Shown here in pieces: positions 62,305 to 64,000 of a stretch of 64,000 nucleotides of DNA. The translations under genes and the position numbers were made by a program. The stretch is taken from the NCBI GenBank assembly GCA_027490195.1, contig JAIXYN010000042.1:1-64000 (forward strand). Direction: 5' to 3'. The stretch's first letter is position 1. Each line of letters starts with the position of its first letter. The notes below the pieces were generated by a model, which worked only from the letters and a program-made list of their open reading frames with translations, ran no database searches and had not been told where the DNA came from. Source of the stretch: Verrucomicrobiaceae bacterium. Lineage in GTDB: Bacteria; Verrucomicrobiota; Verrucomicrobiia; Verrucomicrobiales; Verrucomicrobiaceae.

Positions 62305-64000
62305 ATGAGATTCCTCCCGCTGCTCCTCGGCATCACCGCCACTGCCTTCGCCGCTGACTCACCGACGCTGCATCCCAAGGCGACGGCGCTGCCCTTCACG
62401 CATCAGGGGCCATTTGTCACCACGGCAGACGGCGGCGTGCTGTGCATCGATGCGAAGAATGCGCTGCGCAGTGTGGATGAAGGCCGCACGTGGAGCAGCA
62501 CGCCGTTGTTTGCTGAAGCGGCGAAGTTCAATGTCAGCAACGAGCGCGTGCTGCTGCGCACCCGCGAGGGTGTCATCATCTCTGCATGGATGAACGGTGC
62601 GGAACGCAAGGAACCGAAGGGCTGGCACTGGGGTGAACCGGGCGTGGACTGGAAGGCTTTCGTATTGCCGACCTATTCCTGCCGCAGCACTGACGATGGC
62701 AAGACCTGGGAGAAACCCGTGCTGCTTAGCACACCGTGGTGCGGCTGCATCCACTCGATGATCCAGATGAAGTCCGGGCGCATCGTATTGGTGGGGCAGG
62801 AAATCATCCCGCAGTGGCGGCATGCCACGGTCATGTGGGCTTCGGATGATCTCGGCCAAAGCTGGCAGCGCGGCGATATGCTTGACTACGGTGTCGGTAC
62901 GCATGATCACGCGGGCTCCCTCGAAGGTACGGTCATTGAGCGCAAAGACGGCTCGCTTTACCTTTTGCTGCGCACGGAGTCGGGGTTTCTGTGGGAGGCG
63001 ACCTCGCTTGATGGTCTGAAGTGGACGGGCTTGAAGCAAACAAAGATCGCCGCCGTCACCTGCTGCCCGCAAATGGCGCGTCTGAGTGATGGGCGCATCG
63101 CGCTGCTGTGGAATGCGCCGCCGCGGCATGATCCGAAGAGTGGATCGAGCCGGGTGGAGCTGTCGCTGGCGTTTTCAGAGGATGAAACGGCCACGTGGTC
63201 CAAGCCGGTCATCGTGGCGGCCAATTACGTGCCCGGGGGCCGGGTGTCCTATCCTTACCTTTACGAACGCAAACCCGGCGAGATGTGGATCACCACGATG
63301 CAGGGCGGGCTGCGGATGAAGGTCAACACCGCAGACCTCGGGGCCGGTGAGATTCCGGTCTTTGTCCCGCCGCCCAAGGCGGAGCCCAAACCCGGCGGCA
63401 TCGTCATGTTTGGAGATTCCACCACCGCGCCACGCGGCAAACTCAAGGTGTATGCCATGCGGGTGGAGACAATGCTGCAAAGCATCGGCTCGTCGCTCGG
63501 CGTGCACAATGCCGGGATTGGCGGCAACACCACGCGCGACGCGCTCAAGCGGCTGCAAACTGACGTACTCAGATATAAACCACGCGTAGTGGTGATGCAG
63601 TTTGGCATCAATGACTCCGCCGTGGATGTCTGCAGGAACCCAGCCGCCACGGCACCCCGCGTGCCGCTGACCGAATACCTCGCCAATCTGCGCCGCATGA
63701 TCGCCGCCGCGCAGGAGGCCAAGACCAAAGTCATCCTCATGACGACCAATCCGCTGCGCTGGACCTCCAAGCTGCGCGAGGTCTACGGCAAGCCGCCCTA
63801 CGATCCCGCTGCCGAAGACGGTTTCGATTCCGCCACGCTCGCTGGTTACAACGAAGCCCTGCGCAAGCTCGCTGCAGAGCTGAAGGTGCCGCTGGTGGAT
63901 GTCCGCGCGGCCTACCCTGACTTTGCCGCCAAGCACCAGACCACCATCGAAGGAATGTTGCTGGACGGCATGCACCCGAACGACCTCGGCCAGGAGCTGG
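62305..64000 (+). CDS. Secreted sialidase-like propeller fused to SGNH hydrolase, 3' end outside the window
   Basis: Open to the window end (565 codons seen). The start ATG at 62305 gives the signal MRFLPLLLGITATAFAA. An N-terminal propeller carries Asp-boxes (SVDEGRTW, STDDGKTW, SDDLGQSW), about 25-330. From about residue 370 an SGNH hydrolase follows with all blocks: MFGDSTTAP (Ser), GIGGNTTRD, FGINDS and the end DGMHPNDLG with the catalytic Asp and His. Unlike the SGNH part of the gene at 6601, this one looks active, probably as an esterase. The last residues are cut. Confidence 0.85.
   Translation, partial: MRFLPLLLGITATAFAADSPTLHPKATALPFTHQGPFVTTADGGVLCIDAKNALRSVDEGRTWSSTPLFAEAAKFNVSNERVLLRTREGVIISAWMNGAERKEPKGWHWGEPGVDWKAFVLPTYSCRSTDDGKTWEKPVLLSTPWCGCIHSMIQMKSGRIVLVGQEIIPQWRHATVMWASDDLGQSWQRGDMLDYGVGTHDHAGSLEGTVIERKDGSLYLLLRTESGFLWEATSLDGLKWTGLKQTKIAAVTCCPQMARLSDGRIALLWNAPPRHDPKSGSSRVELSLAFSEDETATWSKPVIVAANYVPGGRVSYPYLYERKPGEMWITTMQGGLRMKVNTADLGAGEIPVFVPPPKAEPKPGGIVMFGDSTTAPRGKLKVYAMRVETMLQSIGSSLGVHNAGIGGNTTRDALKRLQTDVLRYKPRVVVMQFGINDSAVDVCRNPAATAPRVPLTEYLANLRRMIAAAQEAKTKVILMTTNPLRWTSKLREVYGKPPYDPAAEDGFDSATLAGYNEALRKLAAELKVPLVDVRAAYPDFAAKHQTTIEGMLLDGMHPNDLGQEL

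Overview
The window looks like part of a chromosome from a GC-rich member of Verrucomicrobiota, close to the Prosthecobacter/Verrucomicrobium group. The evidence is the gene families: two secreted DUF1080 proteins fused to a 'PVC-type' dehydrogenase and a CxxCH cytochrome, a ThuA/SGNH/PVC-dehydrogenase giant, an ECF sigma factor overlapping a FecR-LamG gene, twelve secreted formylglycine sulfatases, and a palindrome of the type reported for verrucomicrobial LexA. I found no rRNA, tRNA, CRISPR array or intact insertion sequence. No gene-free stretch exceeds 300 bases; the longest are about 245 bases (before 6601) and about 230 bases (before 62305).

Layout. 1-1.1 kb: the 3' end of an LsrF-like aldolase and a DhaL-type kinase subunit. 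1.2-1.9 kb: a VapBC-type toxin-antitoxin pair. 2.0-4.0 kb: an ECF sigma factor and its membrane FecR-LamG partner. 4.0-6.4 kb (minus): a three-gene DNA-metabolism cassette (radical SAM protein, TIGR03915-like protein, small DUF2256 zinc protein) behind a LexA-like box. 6.6-11.7 kb: a 1396-aa multidomain secreted haem protein and an ATP-grasp protein. 11.7-16.4 kb: a lone AbrB antitoxin, a DUF1080-dehydrogenase-cytochrome protein and an AbiE-like pair. 16.5-19.2 kb: a sulfatase and a cytochrome P450. 19.2-22.4 kb (minus): an Asp-box propeller protein with a frameshift and a Whirly-like protein.

22.5-49.6 kb is the core: four sulfatases, then an apparent transcription unit of about 21 kb and 13 genes on the plus strand. 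It holds a DUF1080-dehydrogenase-cytochrome protein, six further sulfatases, two pectate-lyase-like beta-helix proteins, two secreted proteins of uncertain function, a PhyH dioxygenase and a GH25 lipoprotein. This reads as a periplasmic or surface machine for stripping sulfate from, and depolymerising and oxidising, a complex sulfated polysaccharide. Five genes (two DUF1080-dehydrogenases and three sulfatases) share a promoter-like signature with fixed spacing, TTGCYG - 20 or 21 nt - CGTT, ending 12-18 nt before the start codon. This suggests one regulator co-ordinates scattered units.

49.6-55.8 kb: a LysR remnant, a DUF1348 protein, an SDR, a beta-helix protein, a thioredoxin-MsrA-like fusion, a twelfth sulfatase and a radical SAM/SPASM protein. 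55.9-58.3 kb: a nitric-oxide-type module (NnrS, group III globin, exported YHS-globin fusion) with two similar operator-like sites in the divergent region. 58.4-64 kb: an alpha/beta hydrolase, a Tat-exported PhoD-like phosphatase, a MITE-like inverted repeat, and a sialidase-like/SGNH protein cut by the window end.

All family assignments come from reading the translations and from memory of the families. No database search was run.
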